From Pontibacterium sp964228735 (GTDB taxonomy: Bacteria > Pseudomonadota > Gammaproteobacteria > Pseudomonadales > Balneatricaceae): a DNA stretch of 64,000 nucleotides. Location of the stretch: the NCBI RefSeq assembly GCF_964228735.1, contig NZ_CAXRBQ010000086.1:1-64000 (forward strand), read 5' to 3'. Numbering within the stretch: position 1 is the stretch's first letter; each line of letters begins with the position of its first letter. Both the position numbers and the translations under genes were made by a program. The notes beneath the pieces were generated by a model that saw only the letters and a list, made by a program, of their open reading frames with translations, was not told the DNA's origin and did no database searches. This document shows positions 27,176 to 35,869 of the stretch, piece by piece.

Positions 27176-27961
27176 TTACCCGGCGTTCTTGCGCATCTGG
27201 TCGATATATCGGGACAACAGCTCCATCTTCTCCGGGTCGTTATCCACAAAGAGCACGTCCACGTTGAGGAAGGTGGTGTCGACTTTCGGTTCGTGGGCTT
27301 CGATGGCACGCACAAAACCGTTGAGCTGGATGGTGTCCTGGCCGCTCACCTGCTCGATATCCACAACGGTGGGTTCAAGCATGGATGGGATGCCGTCTTC
27401 GCGTTTTACCGCGACTTTCACCTGTTGCAGGGTCAGGTCTTTGACGGCACAGCGGTGCATGGCGCCACCAAAACGCAATTGGGCCAGCCCTTTTGGTTTT
27501 TTCTGTGCAGGTTTCTTTGTAGCGCCTTGCTCGGCGGCCAACAGCTGTGCAGCACGGCGACGGGCCACGGCGTTGGTCTCGCCGCCTTTGGCCAGCCAGG
27601 TTTTTATCTTCTCGATCAGATGAGCCGGCTCAAACGGTTTGCCGATGTAGTCGTTAACGCCAGACTGAACCGCTTTTAAGACGTAGTCACGCTCACCACG
27701 GCTGGTCACCATTAGGAAAGGTACTGTTTGATAATTGGGTTCTTTGCGAGCCCACTGCAGTAGCTCAAGACCTGACATGCCCGGCATCTCCCAGTCACAG
27801 AGAATAATGTCGAACTTGTTTTGCAGCATCAGCTTGCGACCAGCTTCACCGTCTTCCGCCGCCTGAACTTCAGACTGGGGGAAACCGGTGCTGACAATCT
27901 TTTTCACCAGATCGCGGATAAAGCGCGCATCATCAACAATCAGAACTTTCAGGCCTGCCAT
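27176..27961 (-). CDS. Response regulator with an unusual C-terminal domain
   Basis: A 261-aa protein. The N-terminal receiver domain (1-125) has the acidic pocket Asp10-Asp11, the phosphoacceptor Asp56 (DIILCDWEMPG), Thr/Ser in FLMVTSRG and Lys108 (YIGKPFEP). After a basic linker (about 128-155) comes a domain of about 100 residues that could be a diverged PilZ-like barrel, but the RxxxR and D/NxSxxG c-di-GMP motifs are not clear. No DNA-binding motif is seen. No kinase is adjacent. Confidence 0.8.
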   Translation of the reverse strand: MAGLKVLIVDDARFIRDLVKKIVSTGFPQSEVQAAEDGEAGRKLMLQNKFDIILCDWEMPGMSGLELLQWARKEPNYQTVPFLMVTSRGERDYVLKAVQSGVNDYIGKPFEPAHLIEKIKTWLAKGGETNAVARRRAAQLLAAEQGATKKPAQKKPKGLAQLRFGGAMHRCAVKDLTLQQVKVAVKREDGIPSMLEPTVVDIEQVSGQDTIQLNGFVRAIEAHEPKVDTTFLNVDVLFVDNDPEKMELLSRYIDQMRKNAG

Positions 27962-28480
27962 GCAATTACTCTGTCTTCTTCTACTGCACTGATATTTTTT
28001 GCATTTCGCAGCTTAGCACGCGGAATGAGCATTTCAGAAGCCCGAAGCTAAAAAAGCACGGCCAAGCTGCTGAAATTTATATAAAGTTTGATGCAGATTC
28101 ATGGGATGGCAGCGCGTGCAGGGAGAGTGACAGAGCCCCTTCCTCATTGCTGTGTCATCCCTCAAAATGGCCACATCCGCAACAGCGCCGTCGGGGACCG
28201 TTTAAAAAACGTTAACGTTTGATCGTTATACTCGACGCGCCAACCTTCCGTAAGTGCAGTGATTCAAACAGATATTTGGGTTTTTCTATCTTTTGGGTGT
28301 TCTGGCTTAACACGCTTGCTAAGCCAAATATTTATTATTCTATCGTGTTTTATGTCAGGTTTTTTGCGGTGTTTGGTAGATATTTGTCAATTGTCCATAT
28401 AATCTTTGCGGAATATTAGGCGGTCTTAATACAGCGACTGCTAAAGAGATTCAAACAGAATGATGTATTTGGTGGACGTT
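27962..28480. other. Long AT-rich divergent intergenic region with a palindrome
   Basis: This 519-nt gap between divergent genes is clearly AT-richer than its surroundings from about 28230 to 28440. It carries a 14-bp perfect palindrome, AAACGTTAACGTTT (28207-28220), which resembles LacI-type operators, and a TATAAT at 28398-28403 that could be a -10 box. No convincing -35 was found. No gene is supported in it. Confidence 0.55.
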
Positions 28481-29410
28481 ATGACACGATTGCAACGAGC
28501 TGGATATTGGCTGGTTACGCTGCTGCTTTTATTAACCATGCCGGTGAAAGCTGCGGAAGCACATCGGGCCGTTGTCGCTTTTGCCCAGGACACGCTGAGA
28601 AATGACTTCCGTAAAGCTCAGGTGATGGCTGTGCGTGATGCGATTGCCAACCAGCCCGATCTGGAATTTATCTACTCCGATGCGCAGGGCAAAACGGCGT
28701 TGCTGATTCGCCACATCGAGAACTTTATCAGCCAGCAGGTGGATGTGTTGATTGTCGGGACCAACGATGAATCCGCGGTCGGGCCAGTTATCTCTAAAGC
28801 TCACCAGGCCGGTATCAAGGTGATTGTGCTGGACCGGGGTGTGAAAACCCGTGATTACACCACCTTTATCAATTCTGACAACTACGAGATTGGTGCCATT
28901 GCAGGTCGCTTTATCGCGGATAAGTTGAACGATAAAGGTAAAGTCTTGCTGCTAGAGGGGATACTGACCGCCGATGTGACCCAGTTGCGCAGCCGTGGCT
29001 TTCTGGATGTGGTGGCAAACTCACCCAAGATTCAGGTGATCAAACGCACCGGCAACTATCTGCGCAAAGATGCGCTGATGGAGATGGAGAAGCTGTTGGC
29101 CAGCGGGGAGCGTGTTGATGCAATTTTCTCCGAAAGTGACAGCATGCTCAGTGGTGTGCGCCCGGTACTGGCAAAATATGGCATTGATCCGGCCACGGTT
29201 GTGATGGTGGGGGTGGATTACACCAGTGAGGCCCGACAGTCCATTAGGGATGGCAAGCAGACTGCGACCATCAAGTTTCCTTTGGGGGGACCTGAAACGG
29301 TCGATACCGTCATCAAGGCACTGGCCGGTGAAACCGTCCCAGAGCATATCGTGATTCCGGTCCAGATGGTGACCTCTGAGAACGTTGAGTCCGTTGCACC
29401 CATTTTTTAA
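28481..29410 (+). CDS. Sugar-type periplasmic binding protein (RbsB/LuxP-like)
   Basis: A 309-aa secreted type I binding protein. A signal peptide (TM core about residues 10-22, ending VKAAEA) leads to RAVVAFAQDTLRNDFR, and the two-lobed fold shows VDVLIVGTNDESAVGPVI, AGIKVIVLDRGV and GIDPATVVMVGVDYT. The family binds sugars or signals such as AI-2. No ABC permease is near. The gene sits 11 nt before a membrane GGDEF-EAL gene, so it probably works as that protein's ligand sensor. I chose the Met at 28481 with a GGTGG site; an earlier Met at 28460 has no clear site. Confidence 0.88.
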   Translation: MTRLQRAGYWLVTLLLLLTMPVKAAEAHRAVVAFAQDTLRNDFRKAQVMAVRDAIANQPDLEFIYSDAQGKTALLIRHIENFISQQVDVLIVGTNDESAVGPVISKAHQAGIKVIVLDRGVKTRDYTTFINSDNYEIGAIAGRFIADKLNDKGKVLLLEGILTADVTQLRSRGFLDVVANSPKIQVIKRTGNYLRKDALMEMEKLLASGERVDAIFSESDSMLSGVRPVLAKYGIDPATVVMVGVDYTSEARQSIRDGKQTATIKFPLGGPETVDTVIKALAGETVPEHIVIPVQMVTSENVESVAPIF

Positions 29411-29421
29411 GTTGACGCTCT

Positions 29422-31974
29422 ATGTCTGATCTATCCAGTAACCTCAATGTGCATAAAAAGGTATCGATCACGGTTGCGGTGTTCATTACCTTGGCGGGCA
29501 TTTTTACACTGTCTGCGCTGGGGTTGTATTTTGATGGTTTCCTCAAAAAGAGTTTCCTGGAAACCACCGAAACCCGTATGCGCCACGCGTTTCAACGCGT
29601 AGAGCTGAATATCCTTGGGGTTGAGAAAAGCCTGCTGGAGGGGATTGTGTTTATCGAGAAACACGAACCCACCATGGCGTCCATCGATCTGATCAACAAC
29701 TACGAAGACAAAAACAACTACAACACTTTCCTGATCGACGAAGAGAAGAAGACCATCGCTGAAGAGCTGTTGAAGCGTGTCAGGCTCTCATTTAACGACG
29801 ATATCGCTCTCTATAATCAGCGTGGCGAGCTGATCGCTTACGTGGCCCGTGGCGAGAATGGTTACGCCCTCAATATCATCTCTCATGCGGACGGCCGGAC
29901 CCGATTGTTGCGCCGCCACGAAAACGAGTTCGAGTACCACGAGCATCCGCTAGGCGGGGCCGACCGGGATCTGGTCGCTCTGCAGCACGCCGCACTCTAT
30001 GCCCAGAAGCGGATCGAGCAAGGCAGTGTCGTTACCTACCAATACACCGAAAGGGGACTTCGGCTTACGTCCCATCTAAGCCTGTTTTATGCCCAGGATG
30101 GTGAGGCGATTGCGCATATCGAGATGTCCCGCACCATCGACCCCCAGTATGTGGCTGCGCTGTCCGCCGATCTGGATATGACACTGGAAGTGCGCAAGCT
30201 CAACGCAGGGGCTGAAGAAACACCTCCCTCCTTGTTTGATGCTGCGGCACTGGCCGGTTTGAAGGTGGTTGAAACCGAGCTCAATTATGCAGGGCGAATG
30301 CGTATCGACAGCGTGGATGGCCCGATCATTGTCGATGGGCGTCTGGAGCGTGACGTGTTGGTGCGCACGCTGGCTGAAAACCGAAAACATCTGGTGACCT
30401 GGTTGATTGGCCTAGCCCTGCTGACCTTGATATCTGTGCACTATTTCATCAAGTGGCGGCTTGAGAGGCCGCTGGGCAAATTGATGGCGCAGATTCAGAA
30501 GATCGAAGCGCGTGACTACAGCAGTTCGCCACCTCTCAATACGGACGATGAGCTGGAAGTGGTCTCCCGCAGTATCAACCAGTTGGCGGAAACTGTACGT
30601 GAACGTGAAACCTCGCTGCAGGGGTCAAAGCGAGAGCTGGAGTACCTGTCGAACCACGATGTGCTGACACACCTGCCCAACCGCCGATACTGGGACTCCC
30701 AACTGGAGTCGGCGCTGGAATCGGCCGCGTCAGAGTCTCAGAAACTGGCGATGTTCTTTATCGATCTGGATCAGTTTAAGCAGGTGAATGATACCCAGGG
30801 GCACAATGTAGGTGACGCGCTGTTGGCCCAGGTGGCCGCCCGCCTGAAAGGGCATGCACCCGAAAATCATGTACTGGCCCGGATCGGTGGTGACGAGTTC
30901 AACATTATCGTCAACCCGGTGGACGGTGCCGAAGAGTTGGAGGCCATCGCTGAGGGATACCTCAATCTGTTCAGCACACCTTTTCCGGTGCATGGTCAGG
31001 AGATCGGCATTTCAGCCAGTATCGGCATCGCCATCTACCCGATGGACGGTAAGGATAAGGTGTCATTGCTGAAGTGCGCGGACCTTGCAATGTATAGTGC
31101 CAAAGAGAAGGGGCGTAACAACTACAGCTTCTTCTCCAGCGACCTCTCTGCGCAAATGAAAAAACGTGCGGAGATGTCCCGGGCGATGAAGCAGGCAATC
31201 ACGGACGGGAATCAGTTCCGTCTCTGTTACCAGCCTAAGATCTGTACCCTGACAGGCAGCATTGTGTCGATTGAGGCGCTGATTCGCTGGGAAAGCCCGG
31301 AGCTGGGCATGGTGTCGCCGGCAGACTTTATTCCACTGGCGGAAGAGCAGGGCTTGATTGTGCCGATTGGTGAATGGGTGCTGGAGAAGGCCTGTCGGGA
31401 CTTCAGTCGCTTGGTGGGAATGGGGATCAACCTGCAGCATGTAAGTGTGAACGTGTCGAACGTCCAGCTCAGTAATTACGAGTTGATGCCCAAGCTTTTA
31501 CGCATCCTGAAGGACACGGGTGTCGCGCCGAAGCAATTGGAGCTGGAAATCACCGAAAGCTATATCGCGACCAATATTCAGGAAGCGATCCAGACCCTGA
31601 AACAGTTCCGCCAGATGGGCATTGGCTTGGCGGTCGATGATTTCGGTACCGGCTACTCGGCCATGAGTTACCTGCAGACACTGCCGGTGACCCGTCTGAA
31701 AGTGGATAAGGCATTTGTGGACGGCTTACCAAATGATCGTAACAGCGTGGCCATTGCCCGGGCGATTATCAGTCTGGCCAAGAGCTTTGGTCTGCAGCTG
31801 ACCGCTGAAGGTGTGGAGCATCAGGGCCAATTGGATTTTCTGGTCTCGGAAGGGTGCGAAGAGATTCAGGGCTACTATTACTCCAAACCGCTCGACTTTG
31901 ACGATCTGGTGCAGTACTGCCGGGTCGAAGAGGTTGATAACGTGGTGATGCTGCACTCGCCGGAAGGCGCCTGA
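29422..31974 (+). CDS. Membrane GGDEF-EAL c-di-GMP enzyme with periplasmic sensor
   Basis: An 850-aa protein: TM1 (about 15-37), a 285-residue periplasmic sensor region, TM2 (324-343), HAMP (344-395), GGDEF (about 405-570) and EAL (585-845). GGDEF is intact at 489-493 but no RxxD I-site precedes it. The EAL side keeps EAL at 618-620, ELEITES, DDFGTGYS, a Lys in LKVDKAFVDG and TAEGVE, so phosphodiesterase activity is likely. Which activity dominates is not known. The binding-protein gene upstream suggests a layout like V. cholerae NspS-MbaA. Confidence 0.93.
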   Translation: MSDLSSNLNVHKKVSITVAVFITLAGIFTLSALGLYFDGFLKKSFLETTETRMRHAFQRVELNILGVEKSLLEGIVFIEKHEPTMASIDLINNYEDKNNYNTFLIDEEKKTIAEELLKRVRLSFNDDIALYNQRGELIAYVARGENGYALNIISHADGRTRLLRRHENEFEYHEHPLGGADRDLVALQHAALYAQKRIEQGSVVTYQYTERGLRLTSHLSLFYAQDGEAIAHIEMSRTIDPQYVAALSADLDMTLEVRKLNAGAEETPPSLFDAAALAGLKVVETELNYAGRMRIDSVDGPIIVDGRLERDVLVRTLAENRKHLVTWLIGLALLTLISVHYFIKWRLERPLGKLMAQIQKIEARDYSSSPPLNTDDELEVVSRSINQLAETVRERETSLQGSKRELEYLSNHDVLTHLPNRRYWDSQLESALESAASESQKLAMFFIDLDQFKQVNDTQGHNVGDALLAQVAARLKGHAPENHVLARIGGDEFNIIVNPVDGAEELEAIAEGYLNLFSTPFPVHGQEIGISASIGIAIYPMDGKDKVSLLKCADLAMYSAKEKGRNNYSFFSSDLSAQMKKRAEMSRAMKQAITDGNQFRLCYQPKICTLTGSIVSIEALIRWESPELGMVSPADFIPLAEEQGLIVPIGEWVLEKACRDFSRLVGMGINLQHVSVNVSNVQLSNYELMPKLLRILKDTGVAPKQLELEITESYIATNIQEAIQTLKQFRQMGIGLAVDDFGTGYSAMSYLQTLPVTRLKVDKAFVDGLPNDRNSVAIARAIISLAKSFGLQLTAEGVEHQGQLDFLVSEGCEEIQGYYYSKPLDFDDLVQYCRVEEVDNVVMLHSPEGA

Positions 31975-31985
31975 TTTATCCAAAA

Positions 31986-32018
31986 ACAGGTGGTGGACAG
32001 GGGCTGCCCACCACCTTC
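31986..32018. terminator. Bidirectional hairpin terminator
   Basis: A 9-bp stem (AGGTGGTGG at 31988-31996 with CCACCACCT at 32008-32016) lies between convergent genes. On the minus strand it is followed by GTTTTTGG; on the plus strand by TCTCATTT. Confidence 0.7.
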
Positions 32019-32034
32019 TCATTTCGCCGTGGAC

Positions 32035-32634
32035 TTACGGCATATACACATCGCGGAAAAATCCGCTCATCGATAGGTGTACCGTCACCGGATTATCGGT
32101 ACGGTTACGCCAGTACCAGCCGTGGGTGCCCTTAAACGGTGCGGTAAATGAACCGCTGGAGCTTGGCATATTGCGGGCAAACCAGTAGCTGGTGAACTCG
32201 TCCTTGGCTGCATTGGGTGGCTCGCCGTGCATATCAAAGTTCACCACACCGCCTTCCACTTCCCAGTTGAAGATAAAGCGTTCACCTAGCTCCATAATTG
32301 CCTTGAGCTCGGTACCCTGACCGGGTGCCAGTTTCAGGCTGAAGGTCCGGGTTTTATAGGCTTCTTCGCGTTTACGGACGGGTGAATTGTCCTGCGAGTC
32401 TATCCCAGCGATTGCGGCGGAGATGATCGTGTTTGCAGGCGTTGAATCGGTACTGCGGTTCAGGGCGGTAAGGCCCATCGCCTTACCCAGACCGGTGGGA
32501 TCGATGCCGTATTCCGCGGGCAGCACCGTGGTGACCAGCAGGGCCCCGCCCAACAAGGCCGCAGCCAGGGTGGCTTTGATCAGGCTGGTTTTTGATGGCA
32601 GCCCTTCGTGAGTTACATCTGTAATATCGCGCAT
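32035..32634 (-). CDS. Membrane-anchored protein partner of HupE
   Basis: A 199-aa protein with one N-terminal transmembrane helix (about residues 16-40; ATLAAALLGGALLVTTVLPA) and a periplasmic domain of about 110 residues rich in beta strands (TRTFSLKLAPGQG, FIFNWEVEGG, GWYWRNRTDNPVTVHL). It matches the transmembrane-anchor proteins found beside HupE/UreJ transporters. Its function is unknown; a role in metal handling or in assembly of the transporter is inferred. Start at 32634 lies 20 nt after the HupE gene. Confidence 0.75.
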   Translation of the reverse strand: MRDITDVTHEGLPSKTSLIKATLAAALLGGALLVTTVLPAEYGIDPTGLGKAMGLTALNRSTDSTPANTIISAAIAGIDSQDNSPVRKREEAYKTRTFSLKLAPGQGTELKAIMELGERFIFNWEVEGGVVNFDMHGEPPNAAKDEFTSYWFARNMPSSSGSFTAPFKGTHGWYWRNRTDNPVTVHLSMSGFFRDVYMP

Positions 32635-32653
32635 GTTATCTACTCCTCTCTGT

Positions 32654-33382
32654 TCAGGCTGCAATTACAAAACCGGTGAGCTGATAACCGATCAGCAGGA
32701 AACCGGCGGCCATCAAGACCACGTTGGCGGCAAACGCCTGGCGGGCAAAACTGTGGCTACGGCGCCAGGCATTCATTAGGATCAGAATGCCACCCAGGGC
32801 AAGCATCTGACCGATCTCCACACCCAGATTAAAGGCGAGGATATTGCCCACGAGGCCGTCCTCGGAGAGGGTGAAATCCTGCAGCTTGGTCGCCAGGCCG
32901 AAACCGTGGAAGAAGCCGAAAATCAGCACGGCCGCTTTGGTGTTGGGCTGGAAACCCAGCCAGCGCTTGAACGCACCCAGGTTATCCAATGCCTTGTACA
33001 CCACCGACAGGCCGATGATGGCGTCGACGATATAGGGGTTAACGTTGGTTTCACTGAGCACGCCGAACAGCAGCGTGACACTGTGGCCAAAGGCAAACAG
33101 CGTGACGTAGATCCCCACTTCCCGCATGCGGTAGAGGAAGAAAATAACCCCCAGCAGAAACAGCAGGTGGTCGTAACCGGTCACCATATGTTTGGCGCCG
33201 AGGTAGATAAAGGGCAGCAGCTGCAGGCCGCTGGCCTGTTCGATAAAGAGGGCATCGCCCTCGGTCACACCGTGAGCGAATGCCAGGGAACTGAAGCCGG
33301 ACAGCAACAGCAACAGCACCAGTGGCAGCAGGGTGCGGGCAGACAGGGGTGACCCCCATCGCATCTGTGATGGTTTAAGCAT
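32654..33382 (-). CDS. hupE: HupE/UreJ-family membrane transporter
   Basis: A 242-aa inner-membrane protein with a cleavable N-terminal signal (ending LAFAHG) and about six transmembrane helices. The HupE/UreJ signatures are the His/Asp-rich segment GAKHMVTGYDHLLFLLGV, then FGHSVTL and FGFFHGFGLA. Members are linked to nickel or cobalt uptake. The start at 33382 has a GGAG site 9 nt upstream. The gene lies between a membrane-anchored partner and a His-rich membrane protein. No hydrogenase or urease gene is in the window. Confidence 0.85.
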   Translation of the reverse strand: MLKPSQMRWGSPLSARTLLPLVLLLLLSGFSSLAFAHGVTEGDALFIEQASGLQLLPFIYLGAKHMVTGYDHLLFLLGVIFFLYRMREVGIYVTLFAFGHSVTLLFGVLSETNVNPYIVDAIIGLSVVYKALDNLGAFKRWLGFQPNTKAAVLIFGFFHGFGLATKLQDFTLSEDGLVGNILAFNLGVEIGQMLALGGILILMNAWRRSHSFARQAFAANVVLMAAGFLLIGYQLTGFVIAA

Positions 33383-33474
33383 CTTGATTGCTCCATAAAA
33401 AATCGGAGGCACAAACGATCCGTCACCTGATCGATGATCTGGCGACAGCACTGTTCAAAGAGTGATAAAGAAAC

Positions 33475-33855
33475 TTAAACCCGCGGTGGGCGGTAGGGAC
33501 CGGATAGGTGTGGATCGGCCGGATCGGGCAGCAAATAGGCCTGCCGTGGTTCGCGTACTTTGCTGATCGCAAAGCCGGTAAGTGGATGATCAAGCTGGTT
33601 TTCGAATGCACCCACACCGTGCAGCAACTGGTGCTCGATATCGCTCAGTTGCAGGCTGTCATCATGAAAGTGCCCCAGCTGGGTGTCATGGAAGTGCCCG
33701 TGCTGCTGTGCTTTGACGTACGGATTGATCGCATCGGCGCTGGCATGCAGATCCTGCTGCGCCGCCCACAGACCACGCCCCAGCAGCGCAGCGATCAGCA
33801 GCGCGGCAAGCAGGGCCAGCAATATGCGGGATTGATGTATCGGTCGTACGTTCAT
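33475..33855 (-). CDS. His-rich membrane-anchored protein, probable metal-related
   Basis: A 126-aa protein with one N-terminal transmembrane helix (about residues 11-30) and a periplasmic part. A duplicated GHFHD motif (His52 to His64, in HGHFHD and GHFHDD) suggests metal binding. It is encoded just upstream of hupE (92 nt gap) on the same strand, which supports a role in nickel or cobalt handling. I do not recognise a named family. The tail is Pro-rich (PDPADPHLSGPYRPPRV). Confidence 0.7.
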   Translation of the reverse strand: MNVRPIHQSRILLALLAALLIAALLGRGLWAAQQDLHASADAINPYVKAQQHGHFHDTQLGHFHDDSLQLSDIEHQLLHGVGAFENQLDHPLTGFAISKVREPRQAYLLPDPADPHLSGPYRPPRV

Positions 33856-34012
33856 AGCTGCCTTTGAACAGAGGTTTATGGCGAAGTTCAGTGGTCTGGA
33901 GAAAAAAATTATCTTCAGCCTAGAGCGTTTATAGACAGGTGAACAGGGTGCTTTAGTGTGGGGTGGTTCATCGTTTGGTGTTGGGTGGTTGGATGTAGAT
34001 TTGGATCAAATT

Positions 34013-34083
34013 GTCGGGCATCGCGTTGCGATGGCCGACCTACGGGAACCTTGTAGGTTGGCCATTGTGAAGCAATGCCCAAC
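34013..34083. repeat. Inverted pair of 31-nt REP-like palindromes (copy pair 2)
   Basis: Unit one (34013-34043) starts GTCGGGC and ends CCGACCTAC. Unit two (34053-34083) starts GTAGGTTGG and ends GCCCAAC. The spacer is 9 nt. The order of the two orientations is opposite to pairs 1 and 3. Confidence 0.8.
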
Positions 34084-34103
34084 ACCCATGGTTTAAATTG
34101 ACA

Positions 34104-34136
34104 TAAAAAAACCGCTACCGGCGAAGCGGGTAGCGG
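34104..34136 (-). terminator. Rho-independent terminator after the ridA operon
   Basis: On the minus strand CCGCTACC (34136-34129) pairs with GGTAGCGG (34119-34112), followed by seven T residues (34111-34105). It ends the TRAP-oxidase-RidA transcript about 160 nt after the last stop. Confidence 0.87.
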
Positions 34137-34294
34137 CTAAAAGGTGGATGGATCATGCATCCATCACAGGAGTGTCACACGAGGTGGTGATTCCCCGGAT
34201 GACAGACCTCAGTTGACAAAGAGAGTCAACAGCGCAGCATCCGAAGAGCTGTTGCGGTGGCTCTCTGGTCCCGAAACTCAGTGAGGAGAAGGCC

Positions 34295-34642
34295 TTACTG
34301 AGCAGCGATTACAGAAAACTCAACCAGCACGTCCGGGCGTGCCATGCGTGCTTCAACACAGGCACGGGCTGGTTTTTCAACGTCGGCAACCCACGCGTCG
34401 TACACAGCGTTCATCGCGGCGAAGTCTTTCATATCGCGTACGTAGATGGTGATCGACAGCAGTTTGTTACGGTCGCTGCCTGCTTCAGCCAGCAGGGCGT
34501 CGATCTTGTCCAGGCAGCGCCGAGTCTGTTCAGCGGTGTCCCACTCAGCGTCGCTCGCGGTCTGACCACACAGGTAGATGGTGCCGTTGTGTTTTACGAT
34601 TTTGCTCATGCGGTCGTTAGAACCGATACGCTCGATGCTCAT
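34295..34642 (-). CDS. RidA-family enamine/imine deaminase
   Basis: A 115-aa protein of the Rid/YjgF family, which hydrolyses reactive 2-iminoacids and related enamines. The core motif is IVKHNGTIYLCGQTA near the N-terminus. The conserved active-site Arg lies in PARACVEARM (about residues 91-100). It is the last gene of a minus-strand operon with a flavin oxidase; that enzyme class releases imines, so this protein probably quenches the product. Confidence 0.92.
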   Translation of the reverse strand: MSIERIGSNDRMSKIVKHNGTIYLCGQTASDAEWDTAEQTRRCLDKIDALLAEAGSDRNKLLSITIYVRDMKDFAAMNAVYDAWVADVEKPARACVEARMARPDVLVEFSVIAAQ

Positions 34643-34726
34643 GATTTGTGTCTCTCCGATTGTATTCAGTGACAGTTCGATAACAGTTATTCAGTGACAG
34701 TATTTGGATATAGGTGTCGGATTCGG

Positions 34727-35869
34727 TTACAGCACCTTGCGCTCGAAACGGTCGATGCGGAATTTGTTCAGGTCAAAGCGTGACGTGCCGGTGGTGATCA
34801 GTTCGGCCATCACCTGGCCCACGATCGGTCCCATCTGGAAGCCGTGGGCGGAAAAACCAAAGGCGTGGTAGGCGTTGTCAGCGTTCACGCTGGTGCCAAT
34901 CACCGGCAGGTTGTCCGGCATATAGGCTTCCAGACCGGCCCACATACGGTTGACCGAGGCGGTGGCCATAATCGGGAAAAACTCCACCGCGTTGCGCGCC
35001 CCCACCGCCATCTTGGCGTAATCCAGACGGGTACGGTTGTTTTCACGGTCGGCAAAACCCTTGGCGCCACCACCGATCAACACGGTGCCGTTCTCAAACT
35101 GCTTGAATGACAGCGGACGGCTTACTGCACCGACTACCGGGGTGGCGAAGTGTGGCATGCGGGTGGTGATCATCAGCATCGGCGCACTGTGGGTCAGTGG
35201 CACGTTATCACCGATCTTCACGGCGATCTGGTCGGCCCAGGCACCGGAGCAGTTCACCAGGTGCTCCCCTTCAAAGCGGCCCTTGTCTGTTTCAACGAGC
35301 CACTGCTGGCCGATCTTGCGGATCCGCTGGGCGGCGACCCCTTCAACAAACTTTGCGCCAAAGCGTTCCGCCGCGCGGCGGAAGGCCAGCGTGGACTGGT
35401 AAGGGATGGCATAACCATCCTGTTCGGACACTACGCCCCCCACACAGTGGGGCGCCACGTGGGGCAGACGTTCGCGCAGCTCCTGCTGGTCGATCATCCT
35501 CTCGTGGTGATGACCAAGACCGTGCATCAGCGCTTCACGCTTGCGCAGGGTGTCCATATCGTTTTCGTCTGCGGCGATGTTGATCAACGAGCGAGCACGG
35601 AAACCGGTGTCGGCATCCAGTTCGTCGTCGAGCCCGTGCCACAGCTCCATAGAGGCTTTACTCAGTTCCACTTCGGCCACGTCGCGACCCAGCACGCGCA
35701 CACCACCGGCATTAACGCCGGATGCGTGGCGGGAAACCCAGTCCTTCTCCAGGATGGTCACGGAAACACCCAGACGGGCCAGGTTATACGCAGTGGCACA
35801 GCCCTGGATGCCACCACCGATAATCAGTACGTCGCTGTTCCCACCGTTTTTAATGAGAGTGTTTTTCAT
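34727..35869 (-). CDS. FAD-dependent amino acid/opine oxidase, beta-type subunit
   Basis: A 380-aa flavoprotein of the DAO family (glycine/sarcosine/D-amino-acid/HcnC-type). The N-terminal FAD-binding fold is VLIIGGGIQGCATAYNLA (about 14-31). The C-terminal half carries the FGFSAHGFQMGP segment near the flavin. It overlaps the upstream subunit gene by 4 nt (ATGA), so the two form one complex. The start at 35869 was chosen from this overlap. The oxidised amine is unknown; the pattern also fits opine or hydroxyproline oxidases. Confidence 0.87.
   Translation of the reverse strand: MKNTLIKNGGNSDVLIIGGGIQGCATAYNLARLGVSVTILEKDWVSRHASGVNAGGVRVLGRDVAEVELSKASMELWHGLDDELDADTGFRARSLINIAADENDMDTLRKREALMHGLGHHHERMIDQQELRERLPHVAPHCVGGVVSEQDGYAIPYQSTLAFRRAAERFGAKFVEGVAAQRIRKIGQQWLVETDKGRFEGEHLVNCSGAWADQIAVKIGDNVPLTHSAPMLMITTRMPHFATPVVGAVSRPLSFKQFENGTVLIGGGAKGFADRENNRTRLDYAKMAVGARNAVEFFPIMATASVNRMWAGLEAYMPDNLPVIGTSVNADNAYHAFGFSAHGFQMGPIVGQVMAELITTGTSRFDLNKFRIDRFERKVL

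Larger units (their letters stand above)
33856..34294. other. Gene-free region with repeats, terminator and structured 3' tail
   Basis: The 439-nt stretch contains the second REP-like pair (34013-34083), a minus-strand terminator (34104-34136) and a 158-nt tail (34137-34294) between the RidA stop and that terminator. The tail holds small hairpins (TGGATG with CATCCA at 34145-34163; GTTGAC with GTCAAC at 34212-34230). No gene is seen. Confidence 0.6.

Noticed and set aside
28219..28419. 66-residue frame in the AT-rich gap
   Set aside because: No ribosome binding site and a composition expected for AT-rich non-coding DNA.
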